Source of the DNA: Tetrapyrgos nigripes
Taxonomy: Eukaryota; Basidiomycota; Agaricomycetes; Agaricales; Campanellaceae
Reading direction: 5' to 3'
Assembly (NCBI GenBank): GCA_013368315.1
Contig: JAACJM010000060.1
Span: 124,001 to 188,000, forward strand
DNA length: 64,000 bases
The translations under genes and the position numbers were made by a program. Shown here piece by piece: positions 1 to 10,719 of the stretch (within the stretch, counting starts at the first letter, position 1; each line of letters begins with the position of its first letter). A model generated the notes under the pieces. The model made no database searches. It saw nothing but the letters and a program-made list of their open reading frames with translations, and had not been told where the DNA came from.

Positions 1-865
1 ACCTTGCGATAGTGATCGTCCATGCTGCCCTGCGCATACGAGACCGCAAGATTTACCCAAAGGTCCAAGGAAATCCCAGCCTTCTGTGGCTCTATAGACG
101 AAGCGAGGACTGGTTCAATCAGAAGGTTCCTAAATCTTTTCTTGCGCGCCGCAAGAAAGCGTTGGAAGGGTACGACAGGGTCGGCGGTCCGAGAACGGTC
201 GATGGGGAATATACGAGCGGAAGCATCCACAGAACGAGCAGACACCCGAGAATGCACCTCCCAAAGACCCTTCAGTCGCAGACACGGATGATCGTATCAT
301 TGTTGATCAAAACCTGAACGTCCTTCCCCCTGGCCCAGATGGCCAACCTTTTCCAGAGGACATCGAGGCCATCGAGGATATTGTGGCCGCGTTTAATAAC
401 AGCCCTTCGGCCGGACCAGCAGAACGCCGCCAAATCCAAGCAGGTAAAGCCCCCAGCGTCATCACAGCTGAGAGCTTGGAAGAAAACATGTTCACTACCC
501 GAATGAGAACTCAGCCGGTACTACCGACGAGCTATTACGCCAGTTTCCAGTTTACCAGCGAGCATGGGCCAGAGGTGTTGGAGGAATTCCAAGAATTGAT
601 GAGAAAGTTTCGTGACTTGAAGATCACCTCCTCCAACCATCCGGGACTGCAGGCATCCGTGAAACTCGGAGCACCACCTGTACTGTGGTCAAGGGCACAC
701 TCCGTGAAGAGTGCACCTGGAGGGAGCGAATCTGCGAGGAGTGGAGCAGGTGATAGAGAGGAAGGTGCTTCGAGGAAAAGGGTCAGAATCGAAGATGATA
801 TACAAGAGAAGGGCAAAGAGAAGGAGGAGCAAGATCCAGATGTACAGTTTTTTCAGACGGGATGA
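1..865 (+). CDS. 3' end of an unrecognised gene, cut by the window start
   Basis: Two open stretches run on the plus strand in different frames. The first (from the edge to about 230) reads like coding sequence with many basic residues (RIRDRKIYPKV, KSFLARRKKALEGYDR). The second is open from 134 to the stop at 863-865. It holds an acidic/proline stretch (LPPGPDGQPFPEDIEAIEDI), a middle region and a charged tail rich in Lys, Glu and Arg (ASRKRVRIEDDIQEKGKEKE) that could be a nuclear signal. I could not find a convincing GT-AG intron joining the two frames; the candidates near 180-231 are short or have weak donors, so a frameshift is also possible. No family was recognised. The 5' part lies outside the window. 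Confidence 0.4.
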
Positions 866-2208
866 TTAATGGTAATTCTGATTGTCTGACGGTCTAGGCA
901 TTTACGATTTATGACCTTGTAGCGATCTATCTCATTTGTACTCACTACATGTTTTCTTTTTCTTTGGCTATACGAAACGAGCCGCTCAAGCGATGACGAG
1001 TGAAGAGCTCTCTTTAAAGCAAGATTCCTGAGCTAAGATGAGTCCCTTCAGACGACTGCGTTTGTCGCCAGTACTGTGAACCACTCACCATATCTGAGGT
1101 GCAGCTGCCTCTAGCTTCTATCTCGCATCGATGAGCCCATTCCTATCATTACTGATCCTCAGTCCTTCCTCTCCGCCTCTTCGTTTCTCGTCATATGCCC
1201 ATTACCAGTTGACGAGTCAGACACCTTGAAAAAGGTGAGTTGAGATTCTTTGAGGCGTTAGCTGCTTCTCCGACTTCGACATTTTCCAGAACGCAACCAA
1301 GATAAGAGTATTCGTGAGGAAGTATGGAGTGGTATCAATGTGGTCCACCGTCGCAGTAAGACTCAGAGAGAGGATTCGCACGCGGGATGTCGTCAATCGT
1401 TAACCGATATGTAGCAACGCCAGACAGAAAACAACCGCAAGGTTTTATTATTATGAGTTACGACGAGTGGTACAGGGCGAATATATAAAACACTCGAGAT
1501 ATGCACATTGTTACAATTCCGTGAAAGAACGGATATCCTTTGCAAGTGGCGAACACTTGTAGCATACGCCGTATGCAGAGGAGTACTCATCCTCACCCTG
1601 AGAGTCACTGTCAAACATGCACTATAGACCACACATACTATGTACAGCGGAACCTTCCCTGGACCAGAACCACTCGCTGCCAGGACTCAAAGTCGGATAC
1701 CCACTCGGTCCCAAGGTCGCCGTTTGTATGTCGGACCACGGACACCACGGAAGTACCCATTTGCTGTGTTGCTGATAGGTGGTCCTGAGCGTTTCCGGCC
1801 TTCTTCGTCTTGGACTTCCTTCTGTGAAAAACATTTGGACAATGCTAGATATCTAGTATGAAAGTGAAGGTTTTTCCATAACACTCCCATCCAAAACAAA
1901 CAGTTCAACTCTCCGAGTGAAAAAAGTCCTTCCTTGAATGAGTAGTCTTCGGATTGATGGTCTCATCTTCTGCGGGTCGTTTTTGCTGTCCTCTTCCTGC
2001 AGATTTGGTATTGTGAAAGTCGGCGAGACTCGAGAGTTCGGACGAGAATGTGGAAGATGGCTACCTTTCAAAGCCGTTTCGGGAGAGAGTGTCATGATCG
2101 ATGTTGCAAGGCTTGGGTTGCTGCATTTCGCCAGTTTGAGGACCAGAGTTCGGGTGTAGCCTTAGGGCTCCGTCTTCTATCTTTCGGGCGTTAGCAAAGA
2201 AAAGTTAG
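866..2208. other. Intergenic stretch, no supported gene
   Basis: Only short overlapping open frames occur on both strands, without splice-consistent extension or recognisable motifs. I see no RNA gene or repeat here. Confidence 0.4.
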
Positions 2209-2496
2209 CTAGAAACGTACCATTGGAGACTGGACACGGCCCATGAAGTTTGGTCGTCAAGGTCCAGATTCTTCCCAATTGACCTTGATTCCAGTCAACG
2301 GCGGAACTGCAACGACGCCAGCCTCGAAGTTATGAACAAGAGAACGGGAACGGAAGAGACAATCGAAGGCTCTCGCATCTGCGACCCCTTGTGGACTATG
2401 GTACCCGGAGGAATCACTATCACGACCGAGGTGGAAAGGAACGGAAGTTCTTCAGATAGATACACTGTAACGCTATTCAACGCATGCTACAGTTGA
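2209..2496 (+). other. Orphan open frame, possible last exon of an unknown gene
   Basis: An open frame of about 95 codons ends at TGA 2494-2496. It carries coding-like text (residues around GSRICDPLWTMVPGGITITT) and ends in FNACYS. The first in-frame ATG is at 2332, which leaves only 54 codons, so it would need an upstream exon. A candidate short ORF begins near 2049 (MATFQSRFG...), but no reliable junction was found. It could be a relic or a small gene; no family was recognised. Confidence 0.22.
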
Positions 2497-2781
2497 GTCG
2501 CTGCGCTCTCGTAGGCGTTACAGTGATTCAAATTGGTGGACGATGACTGTCAAGAAATGACATCAATTTCAAAATCTTTCTTCTCGACTTCCACCTGCCG
2601 TTTCCCTTTTCGAACTGGATGGAACCAAAGACATCAACCATGAGTCCGGACAGCATGCATACTCTTCAGAAGCTCGGATGACCTTTTTCGTAGTGAATAT
2701 GGTATGTCTTTTGATAATTATTCGACCTAGTCTCAAACTTGGATCTCAACAGACATAAGTACATAAGTATCCGAGGAATAT

Positions 2782-5610
2782 CTACACTCCTTGCGTGACA
2801 TCCTCGGCCACCTTCAATCCTGCGTCGTCCCAATCTGTCAATGCCGAAGGCAGCAAAACCCTAGCTTTGCATACGACTGCCTGCTGTTCTCTAATGACTC
2901 GGCGAAGTCCTAGCTGGCATGTGCAGACAATTTTCTGTTGGTTTATCTTTTTTCGCTCCATTTCGTTGTCGGTATGGAATTTTCCAACCACCGGCAATTC
3001 GTTGTCATCCGCCATGATACGCGTATCGAAAACCTCTCCTGGACGAGGGCAAAAAACTTCGTAGTCAGCAGAACTGATACCCTCGCCAGTGTCAGTGTTG
3101 AGCTGGAATGCGATACCCAGAATGGAGGAGAGCTTTTGGTGCGTCAGCTGTCTCTTGTTCTCCTCGTCTTCCTGTCTCATTTCCCGTCCTCCTGTTACGA
3201 CGAATAGGAATTTCATGACTGAAGCCGCGATGCGTTCCATTATTGTGCTCCACTCCCCATCCCATTTCCGTCGAGTCTGCAGTCGTGTCATCATTCTCCA
3301 CCGCCTGGTCGCATCCGAACTGCCTGTGCAATCACATTTGTCAGGGCAACCAGATGTGAAATTTGAAAAAACCTTGAGCTCACCTGCAGCTTGGATACCG
3401 TCATACATCTCTTTCAGCTCTCGGTTCACTTCTTTATTCCATGCCCACATATTGATGACTCTCGCAAACCATTGCAACAGCATGCTCTGCAAAGCACACT
3501 GTGCAATGGTATCGAAATCCTCTCTCGCCGGTTCTGCAGACAAATATTCGACGAGAGCACTGCCAAGGAAGGCTGACACCTCTTTCCTCGCCTCCACTCT
3601 CTTACTTTCCATCGCTCCAGGCTTATCCTGGCCCTTGAACCGCAGTTGGTCGATATCATCAGTGAACTGAGCTGCGAATTGGAAAATGTCGGAATTGAGG
3701 GTTTCGAGCAGTCGCTTGACGTCCTCGATGCTGCTATTGGCTACTATGGGAATTGCGGGCTTCAAGTTGTTAGGAAGATGTAACGAGTTTGGCTTCGCAA
3801 ATTGAATGAGTTTCTTCACGTCCATTTTGATGCCAGGGCTTTCGGTGGATGTGTCTCCCTTGCCAACGCAGCTCTGGGCACCGGAAGACTGGAACAACTT
3901 CTTTGTTTCCACCTTGACGGTGACAGGACTAGGTAACTTGTCCGAATCACCAGACACCTCCCGTCTACCCCTATTATCCTGCAGTCCCACATTCCACTTC
4001 TGCTGGATCTTCTTCAGCTGTGACTGAGTCTTGTCTAGCTCTTTCATCCTGCTATCCAGCAATGCCTCCATCTTCCCAGCGTCCTCACGCAACTTGTCAA
4101 TTAGAGTCGCGTTTGACTGAGCTGCGTAGCCATATGCTCGCACCCTCTGTTCATTCGCTACTACCATTTGTTCTTTCTCCTTCTTCCATTCCTCCTCTTT
4201 CGCCTGTATCTTCTTTTCCACTTCTCTCAACGCCTCGGTCAACTCCAGTCGTTGCTTCTCATGAGCCACTCTTTGCTCTTCGATCAACCTTTCCTTTTCC
4301 CGTAACCGATCCTCATACCCATCCTTCAGCCGATTAATACCAGCGTCGAGGGCTGCCAAATTCGCTTCTTCCTTCCCTTCCCCAGACCCATTATGATTCT
4401 GCCTCAGAATCCTCCTCGCCATCTCAAGCTGCTCATTACCCGCATCCAGCAACACCCGTGTCTTCTCCAGATCATCCTTAACCCTCGCTATCTCTTGTTC
4501 CAACCCCGTCTTCAAACCCTCCAACTCATCCTTCTGCTTCTCTATCAAATCCTTCTTTATCCATTCCCATGTCGCTTTCTCTTTCGAAAACGCCTCGTCC
4601 TTTTCCCGAAGTTTCAGCTCGTATCCTTCTTGGAGACGTTGGAGGTCTGCGAGGACCTTCTCCTTTTCCTCCTGCACCACCTTCTTCAAAGCCGAACTGG
4701 AATGGGAATTCTGCACGACAGACCACTCGGAAATGTCCTCGTCCCGAACTTTACTTTGATGAGCGTGTCGCAGTGAACGCTGGGGTTGGCCTCGGAATGG
4801 GAAGCTGGTGGCAAGGAGAGGTGGATAGTGCAACTGGACAACGCTGGGAACATGGGTAGTAGCTTTCTCTCCCCTTGGCTGATCTGGTATCTCGTCGACG
4901 TCGTCAAACCCATCAGTGTCTGAGCCAGACTCAGATTCGGTGAGGCCATTATATCCATCCGGTACACTGGGTCGACTGGTTTGGACTCGCAGACCCGTCT
5001 TGCCAAATCCTGACCCCGTCTCTGTCTTCTCCTTGCTGCTTCGTGAGGTCGGCATTGATAGTGATACCGGAGCAACATGATACTGCGTAGACGCGTGTAA
5101 AACGCGTGGATCGCGATGGTGACGATTTCCAACTCGATCTACGTCTTGGACATCGACATCGATATCTTCAGCAAAGGCAAAGCTATGCTCGGATTCGGAT
5201 TCGGAATCTGACTCTGAAAGAGGCAGAGGCGAGTCGAGGACGTCTTTGTTGGTGATGCTGGTGGTGTTGTCTTTGTTGTCGGTGGTGGTTTCGCCGACGG
5301 CAATGCCTTTGCCAGTGTGTTCCTTAATGTCTTCTTTGATTATGGGGGTGTGGTCGGTGTGAGTTTCGGGGCTAGAACTGGGAATGGGATTGGCAGTGGA
5401 GTTGGACTTGGAGTTGGCATTGGTGGATACTGTGGCTGGCGACGAAGCAGGTGTCAATGCAATGGCAGGTGCAGGAGCAGACGGGGGTGTGGATAAAGGT
5501 GCAGATTCATGTTTGGCTGAGGGTGAAGGTGAAGTGGTAGAAGAAGCCAAGTAGTCTTTGACGAAGCCTGTTGCAGCACGGCGTAGGCTGTACATGGCGA
5601 TGTCGCACAA
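2782..5610 (-). CDS. Large coiled-coil protein of unknown function
   Basis: One uninterrupted reading frame of 942 codons. The N-terminal third is Ser/Thr/Pro-rich and acidic, with SESDSESESEHSF followed by a run of Asp and Val, and looks disordered. Residues about 300-540 are a long Lys/Glu-rich coiled coil built of heptad-like blocks (KEKVLADLQRLQEGYELKL and others). The C-terminal 350 residues are more globular (VKRLLETLNSDIFQFAAQF). A perfect 60-nt GT-AG segment at 3324-3383 reads through in frame, so the spliced protein may be 922 residues. A TATATA at 5653-5658 lies 43 nt upstream of the chosen ATG. The architecture suggests a scaffold or cytoskeletal role, but this is inference; no named family was recognised. 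Confidence 0.75.
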   Translation of the reverse strand: MCDIAMYSLRRAATGFVKDYLASSTTSPSPSAKHESAPLSTPPSAPAPAIALTPASSPATVSTNANSKSNSTANPIPSSSPETHTDHTPIIKEDIKEHTGKGIAVGETTTDNKDNTTSITNKDVLDSPLPLSESDSESESEHSFAFAEDIDVDVQDVDRVGNRHHRDPRVLHASTQYHVAPVSLSMPTSRSSKEKTETGSGFGKTGLRVQTSRPSVPDGYNGLTESESGSDTDGFDDVDEIPDQPRGEKATTHVPSVVQLHYPPLLATSFPFRGQPQRSLRHAHQSKVRDEDISEWSVVQNSHSSSALKKVVQEEKEKVLADLQRLQEGYELKLREKDEAFSKEKATWEWIKKDLIEKQKDELEGLKTGLEQEIARVKDDLEKTRVLLDAGNEQLEMARRILRQNHNGSGEGKEEANLAALDAGINRLKDGYEDRLREKERLIEEQRVAHEKQRLELTEALREVEKKIQAKEEEWKKEKEQMVVANEQRVRAYGYAAQSNATLIDKLREDAGKMEALLDSRMKELDKTQSQLKKIQQKWNVGLQDNRGRREVSGDSDKLPSPVTVKVETKKLFQSSGAQSCVGKGDTSTESPGIKMDVKKLIQFAKPNSLHLPNNLKPAIPIVANSSIEDVKRLLETLNSDIFQFAAQFTDDIDQLRFKGQDKPGAMESKRVEARKEVSAFLGSALVEYLSAEPAREDFDTIAQCALQSMLLQWFARVINMWAWNKEVNRELKEMYDGIQAAGELKVFSNFTSGCPDKCDCTGSSDATRRWRMMTRLQTRRKWDGEWSTIMERIAASVMKFLFVVTGGREMRQEDEENKRQLTHQKLSSILGIAFQLNTDTGEGISSADYEVFCPRPGEVFDTRIMADDNELPVVGKFHTDNEMERKKINQQKIVCTCQLGLRRVIREQQAVVCKARVLLPSALTDWDDAGLKVAEDVTQGV

Positions 5611-6157
5611 GTGGGTGATGATAGAAATGGACTTGGTTGAGTGTCGGAGAGGTATATATGCTGGATGGTAGCTGACTGCACATAAACGTGTCTTCCTCGT
5701 GAACTGGAGCCTTTAGTGTTTTCTTTGTCCTAGTCTCAGGCTTCTTCCCTTTCACATACAGCGCGTGTTCACTGTTCACCAAGTCGTGTCATGATGCAAT
5801 ATATGCAATGATCGTACATGAAAGAAGATTTGGAGTGCCCTCTGACCGACAACTGTGCTTAGACTGCTAGCCAGGACCCATCGTATTACTTCCTTCATTT
5901 CCTCCTCTGTATGTCAACAGTAGTAGCCATCAGAATGAATACAGTCTACTTACTATACAAGCTACATCGAAAATTTGGGGTTGGGGTAAACGTGCGGGTA
6001 CTCGGTGGTGGCAGTGGGGGCAAGACCTGGGTAGACCGCATACCGGTCTTATAAAGCCGGTTTAGTTTAAGTATCATATATCAACAATCATGGTGCTAAC
6101 GAATTGCCCAACAAAACATTTCTTCCTTCTCTCCTGCCCCTTCAAATTTTACACAGG

Positions 6158-7290
6158 ATGACTTTCACGCCTGTGAATAGCGCAGAATTTGTCTCCATTG
6201 GCAAAGACATTTACCTTCGACCAGTGGACAAGGCAGCAAGTATCACTGCCAATTCTTCAGGCCCCGAGTCAGTCCTGCCTTTGTATCTTCTTTTCTTCGT
6301 AAACTCTGATTGTGTATAAAGGGTCATCCTCGTTTTTGGATGGAGTAAGGCGTTTTCTGCTTGGGCAATCGGTCTGGTTGCTAACTTGACCTTGTTCTTC
6401 CAGTGGGAGCGAAACTTCCTCACATTCACAAATACACGAAGAAATACGAACAACTCTACCCTGCTGCTACCCAGATTCTAATACGGAGCGAACCCTCTTA
6501 TTTCATGAGCTTTCCATGGACTCGGGTGAGTGGTCTTTGAAATACATGCAGCTGCATTGTCTGACATTGAGACTTGTCACTTTTCCATGGCAGCGCGCCT
6601 TACTTCGTCCTGTTGTCAAAACGCTGCAAGCTCTAGGCCATGTACCATCATCTCCCCAGTCCAAGCTTATGCCTCAACCTCGTATATTGGTCCATAGTTT
6701 TTCAAATGGTAAGTCCAATACATCGCGTCTCAAATATCGCCTAAATATCTTGATCAGGTGGAAGTCTCCAGATGCTAGCCCTAGGCCAACTCCTCCAGTC
6801 CCAAGGCGTAACACCCGAGCTATACCAGAATGCAAAAGTCTCATCTGCACTCATAATCGACAGCTGTCCCGGTGGAGAAAGTCTTTCAAGTGCAATCAAA
6901 GTCTTTGCTCAATTCTTTCCCAATCCTCTGCTCCGACTCCCAATAACCGCTATCATGGTCTTCCTATACGCTATCCGTGTTATCCGAACAGGCTTTTTTG
7001 GGACGGTTCCTATGTTCACGCGCCTCAAAAATGCGTTGGTTGAGCCATCTATTTTGCCTTGGTTTGATGAAAATACGCCAAGACTTTATGTGTATTCGCG
7101 GACGGACGAGTTGGTGCCTTTTGATGAGGTGTCTGCGCATGTAGTGAGGGCTCGGGGGGCTGGTCAGAATGTTAGAGAGGAAGTCTTTGATCGTAGTCCT
7201 CATGTTGCCCATGCAAGGACGGACCCAGTTAGGTACTGGAGTGTTGTGCAGGAATTGTGGACGAGTGCTGTCAAAGGCCCCAAGGAATGA
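6158..7290 (+). CDS. DUF829 / TMEM53-like alpha/beta hydrolase
   Basis: A spliced gene with at least five exons. The start ATG at 6158 is followed by MTFTPVNSAEF. Introns are read at about 6268-6321 (GTCAGT...AAAG), after GVILVFGW (GTAAGG...CCAG), after SYFMSFPWTR (GTGAGT...GCAG) and after ILVHSFSNG (GTAAGT...TCAG). The assembled protein has the family's order: strand ILVFGW with KYEQLYPA, the motif ILVHSFSNGG (nucleophile elbow, usually HxFSNGG), LIIDSCPG, and a C-terminal YVYSRTDELVPFDEV (acid) plus SPHVAHARTDPVRYW (His and the conserved H..H..P.RYW ending). TMEM53/PaxU-type proteins are membrane-associated hydrolase-fold proteins whose substrate is not settled in fungi. The frame is intact throughout. 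Confidence 0.85.
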
Positions 7291-7498
7291 TTGCTTTCTC
7301 TCATCTTGCAGACTTTCGTGGAATAAAAATCTATCTATAACCTGGAGTTCACTGGATATAAACCGAGTACGCTCATAATGAAGACTAGCATCTCATTCCC
7401 TGCATTGCAAGGTCATGATTCTGATGAAGATCACGTCAATTGCGAAAAGATGTGACGCCAAAATCCAAAATCCAGAGAGCGATTACTCCTTCAACCAC

Positions 7499-7879
7499 AG
7501 ATGCTGCAACAGTTCCTGAGCTGTCGGGGGCCGCCCGTGTATGAGGATATCCAACCAATATCCAACATCCTCATCAGAAAGTCACGAAGAGATCCAGAGA
7601 ACACCACTTTTTCTCCTATCAATCTCTCAACTTCGTCTAACGTGACACGAGCCGTAGGATGTGGCCCAAACCTCTGGGAACATTTTCATGCAGATACTCC
7701 GGAACTTCAAAACCTTCGTCAGTCGGTTTTCCAGTAGTAGTAGTGTAATGAGTCAGTGTGAAGACTAATCCCGTTAATGCGATGGGATGGCGTTGAAAGT
7801 TGCCAGTTTCAGGATCAAAGAAGGGATCAAAGAAATCTTCCGCTACCAGGCTAAAGTTGGTCAGAACAAAAGCGGACAT
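7499..7879 (-). pseudogene. Protein-kinase C-terminal relic (copy A)
   Basis: Reading the minus strand from 7879 gives a frame with NVPRGLGHILRLVSR and a stop. A shifted frame then continues VTLDEVERLIGEKVVFSG, SLRDFLMRMLD and, in a third frame, TAQELLQHLW. This is the C-terminal lobe pattern of fungal Ser/Thr kinases (FLxxMLDxDPxxRxTAQELLxHPWL), broken by at least two frame changes and lacking all N-terminal lobe motifs. The DNA matches the kinase relic at 21.9-22.05 kb on the opposite strand (TCACG-TAGACGAA...TTCGTGACTTT-TGATGA). It is a relic, not a functional kinase. Confidence 0.6.
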
Positions 7880-8274
7880 TTTTCACCATTCTTCGGAGTA
7901 CTGTGGTCTGACAAATTTAAAGTGGCAAACGCTTGGATACCTCATGAACTTCGTGCCGTATGGCAGTTTGCTGACGAGACCGCGATTGAAGCGAAGCGGG
8001 AGAACAAGAGGGGATTAGAAGCCTTGACGTGAAAGAGAAACAAGTTTCCATTAAACCTCTGACTGCAAACATCGTACATAGCATGAGAAGATAAATAGAA
8101 AGACCAGAAAAACCCAAGGAACTTCAGAAAGATTTAGCACATCCAACGAGATAAAAAACCGGCATAAGCACGTAGAAGTATAACGACCCGTGCATTGAGG
8201 TACATTGCGGATAGATTCCAATTCCGATTTGTCCAAACCGAGATTCCAGCCGTATACTCTGATAGAGTCTAAAT

Positions 8275-8840
8275 CTAGAGGTTGATGATGACCGGAACGC
8301 AACCAACAGCAATGACGCCGTTCTATGAAGAACGAAAACAAACAAATCAGCATATGAGTTTCAGAGTCTCAAGTAGCACCAAGAACTCACGAAGTTGTTG
8401 TTCTGGCAGCAAACTGGAGCAGCAGAGCAAGTGTTTCCACCACGACCAATGACGTTAATAGGAGAGCAGGTGATACCGACAAGAGCCTCGAGATCCTGGA
8501 TGACGACGCCCAAGAGACCCAGGAGGCTAGATACGGCATTGGAGCTAGCCTGGTAAGAAAAAGGAAGTTGATTAGTCTTTAGCTGCGAGAAAGAGAACTG
8601 TCTTCTCTGACCGCTTGAACGCTGTTGCAGCATTGGATAGGACCCGTGTTGCATTGGGTGGCTGGTTCGGTAGTGGTGGTCGGAGGCTGTCAAAATACGT
8701 CAGCTCGTTGTGAACTCAGCGACGACGATGAGGGAACTCACAGCAGTGACCGTGATAGTGGTGACTGGGGTGGCGACCGCAAGGTTGGCGGCGAAAAGGA
8801 GGATAGCAACGAAGAAGAGAGTAGAGATGCGAGAAAACAT
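8275..8840 (-). CDS. Class I hydrophobin (HYD1)
   Basis: Four exons on the minus strand, from ATG (8838-8840) to TAG (8275-8277). Exon 1 encodes a signal peptide ([20 protein letters not shown]) and ends in ITVTA. Exon 2 gives [20 protein letters not shown], exon 3 a hydrophobic helix-like stretch with [10 protein letters not shown] and [10 protein letters not shown], and exon 4 [15 protein letters not shown]. The eight cysteines follow the hydrophobin pattern C-CC-C-C-CC-C. Hydrophobins are secreted amphipathic proteins that self-assemble at air-water interfaces and coat hyphae, spores or fruit bodies. The loop between Cys3 and Cys4 is of class I type. It is nearest to HYD2 in gene order and flanks, but has more changes in exon 3 (QNNNF against EDNTF in the other copies). 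Confidence 0.93.
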
Positions 8841-8913
8841 GTTGTAGAGCGACTTCAGAGGGGTTGCGAGGAACTGTGTGTTGGTCTGGGGAAACGGAGA
8901 AATGGATAGCTGG

Positions 8914-8921
8914 CTTTTATA
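8914..8921 (-). promoter_or_regulatory. TATA box of HYD1
   Basis: TATAAAAG on the minus strand, about 75 nt upstream of the ATG. It is followed by the leader GCCAGCTATCCATTTCTCCG, which is shared with the other three hydrophobin genes. Confidence 0.7.
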
Positions 8922-9180
8922 GACATCCCCGGTGGTCTGTGCGTAAGGGATTTTGACCGAGTCGAGTGATGAGGATCTGATGGGATCACCAGAATAGGAA
9001 CGCGCTTTGCAAGGTAGTCTGCGTCATACTACCTAGTAGAGAAGTGAGTGTGAATGAGAGGCTGGACAACATCAGAGACAGATGTTGCTCGGAGATTGGG
9101 GAGTGAATAGACACCGAGCCGGGGGACAACACCCGGCCTAAAACATAGATACAGGAAAATATGACGTCGAAGTATTGTCT

Positions 9181-9560
9181 TTCAGAAGATCGTCCAATGT
9201 TGACGCTAGCTTTGATGCTGTGTATTGCGATTTTCGTTGCACAACAAAATAAATGCGAGCAACAAAGAAATTGAAGAGAGTGACATGGGCGAAATTGCAT
9301 GCTATCCTGGTCTACCTGATTTTTGAAACTTCTTGCAAACGTGCTGAGAGTGCTCCCTCCATGTTTTTCAGAAGATCGGCCAACGTTGACACTAGTTTTG
9401 AGGCTGCGTATTGCGATTTTCGTTGCACAACAGGATAAATGCGAGCAACAAAGAAATTGAAGAGGGTGACATGGGTGAAATTGCATGCTATCCTGGTCTA
9501 TATGGAACTGCAGAGGTGTTTGAAACCTCTTGCAAACGTGCTGAGAGTGCTCCCTCCATG
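9181..9560. repeat. Direct tandem duplication, 186-bp unit
   Basis: Two consecutive copies start TTCAGAAGATCG at 9181 and 9367. They share the text through AACGTGCTGAGAGTGCTCCC. The equivalent place in duplication copy 2 (about 13180-13400) has one diverged copy, so the doubling happened after the segmental duplication. Open frames across it on both strands appear to be by-products of the repeat. Confidence 0.8.
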
Positions 9561-10138
9561 TTCGTCGGAGTGTCCTTCCTTCCAGGCTTGGTATGACATA
9601 CCAAAAAAGACCCATTCCTTCTTTTTGCGCGGTTGTTTTCATTGCAAGTCGGAGAAACACCGTCATAAGGTACCTGGCAGTGACAGAGACTAGACAGAAA
9701 GTGTGTCAGTGGCGCAGCGGAAAAGAAAAAGATTTCATAACTACTGGTAAACCATAAATCTCATGGACAGGAGGGACATACGTCGGCTTTGACCAAGTTG
9801 ACATGCGGAAACAACTGCGTTGAAAGATGCTGCTGTTGAAGGTATGGTGGATATCATAAAAATAGGTCTAAATACAAGGAACAATGAGAGTCAGCGGTCA
9901 ATGAGCGCCATCGTTAGCAGGGGTGTGGGAGGCGAACTTCATTGCCAGTACCTAGGATTGTATACAACACCGAGTATTACTCGTGGTCAGGATTTTGAAG
10001 ACCTCATAACCAGTCCAGGCCAGTTCTATGGTGGAAGAGGAGAAGCAGGAGCAGGGACTCTATTAGTACGCAGGTCAAGGATGATGAGCGTTTGGGACAA
10101 GCGACGCGCATTGTTGCATTTGACTTACCACCAGCAAG

Positions 10139-10709
10139 ATGACCGATTTTGACTTGGAAAGTCTTGTACATCTCGAGGAAACGTACATTTGAGGTATTTC
10201 TTTTGATAGAACTCTGCATCTGACATCCCTATGTTTCCAGATTTTACGATGATGGCTACCAAGGCGGTTTTGCTCATGGTCGTATTCACGGTCTTATCGA
10301 AGGCCGGGCTCTAGGAAGAGAGAAAGGGTACGAGATGTGGGAAGAGATTGGCTTCTATGAAGGGTTTGCAATGTTATGGCAGAGTATTCTACTCAGAGAC
10401 GGGAAGCAGGAAGGGTACGCTAATTATTTTTTGCTCCTTGTATACGTACTGGCCGTTCACTGACTTTCTCGTTCCGGTTGTAGACGTGCATTCCAGCACA
10501 GTAAACGGCTCCTCAATCTCATCTCTACGTTTCCACTCGTCAATCCCTCAAACGTAGAAACTTCACCCGCAGTTGGAGAAGACGACGCAGAAATGACGAC
10601 GGATATTCCAAAACTCTTCCGTCAAATTCGTTCCAAGTACAAGGCTTTATGCACTACAGTCAATGTCCGACCGAAGGAATTTGAACCTTCGCCTGAGCCA
10701 AGTTATTGA
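10139..10709 (+). CDS. LTO1: LTO1/YAE1-family protein, copy a
   Basis: Three exons. MTDFDLESLVHLEET is joined through a GTACAT...CCAG intron to FYDDGYQGGFAHGRIHGLIE, then EGRALGREKGYEMWEEIGFY and EGFAMLWQ. After a second intron (GTACGC...GTAG) comes a C-terminal domain ending EFEPSPEPSY. The regularly spaced glycines (GYxxGFxxGxxxGxxEGxxLGxxxGYE) are the deca-GX3 repeat of Lto1/ORAOV1. In yeast, Lto1 with Yae1 is an adaptor that delivers Fe-S cluster to the ABC protein Rli1/ABCE1, an essential step for ribosome recycling. The gene diverges from HYD1 and is part of segmental duplication I; a second, apparently intact copy lies at 13958-14526. Confidence 0.88.
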
Positions 10710-10719
10710 GAAGACTTCA

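Noticed and set aside
3089..3670. 193-codon plus-strand open frame
   Set aside because: It lies antisense within the coiled-coil gene and has no motif; a shadow frame.
8986..9666. 226-codon minus-strand open frame
   Set aside because: It runs through the 186-bp tandem repeat and the hydrophobin promoter. The internal repetition comes from the DNA repeat, and the matching region in copy 2 does not keep the frame.
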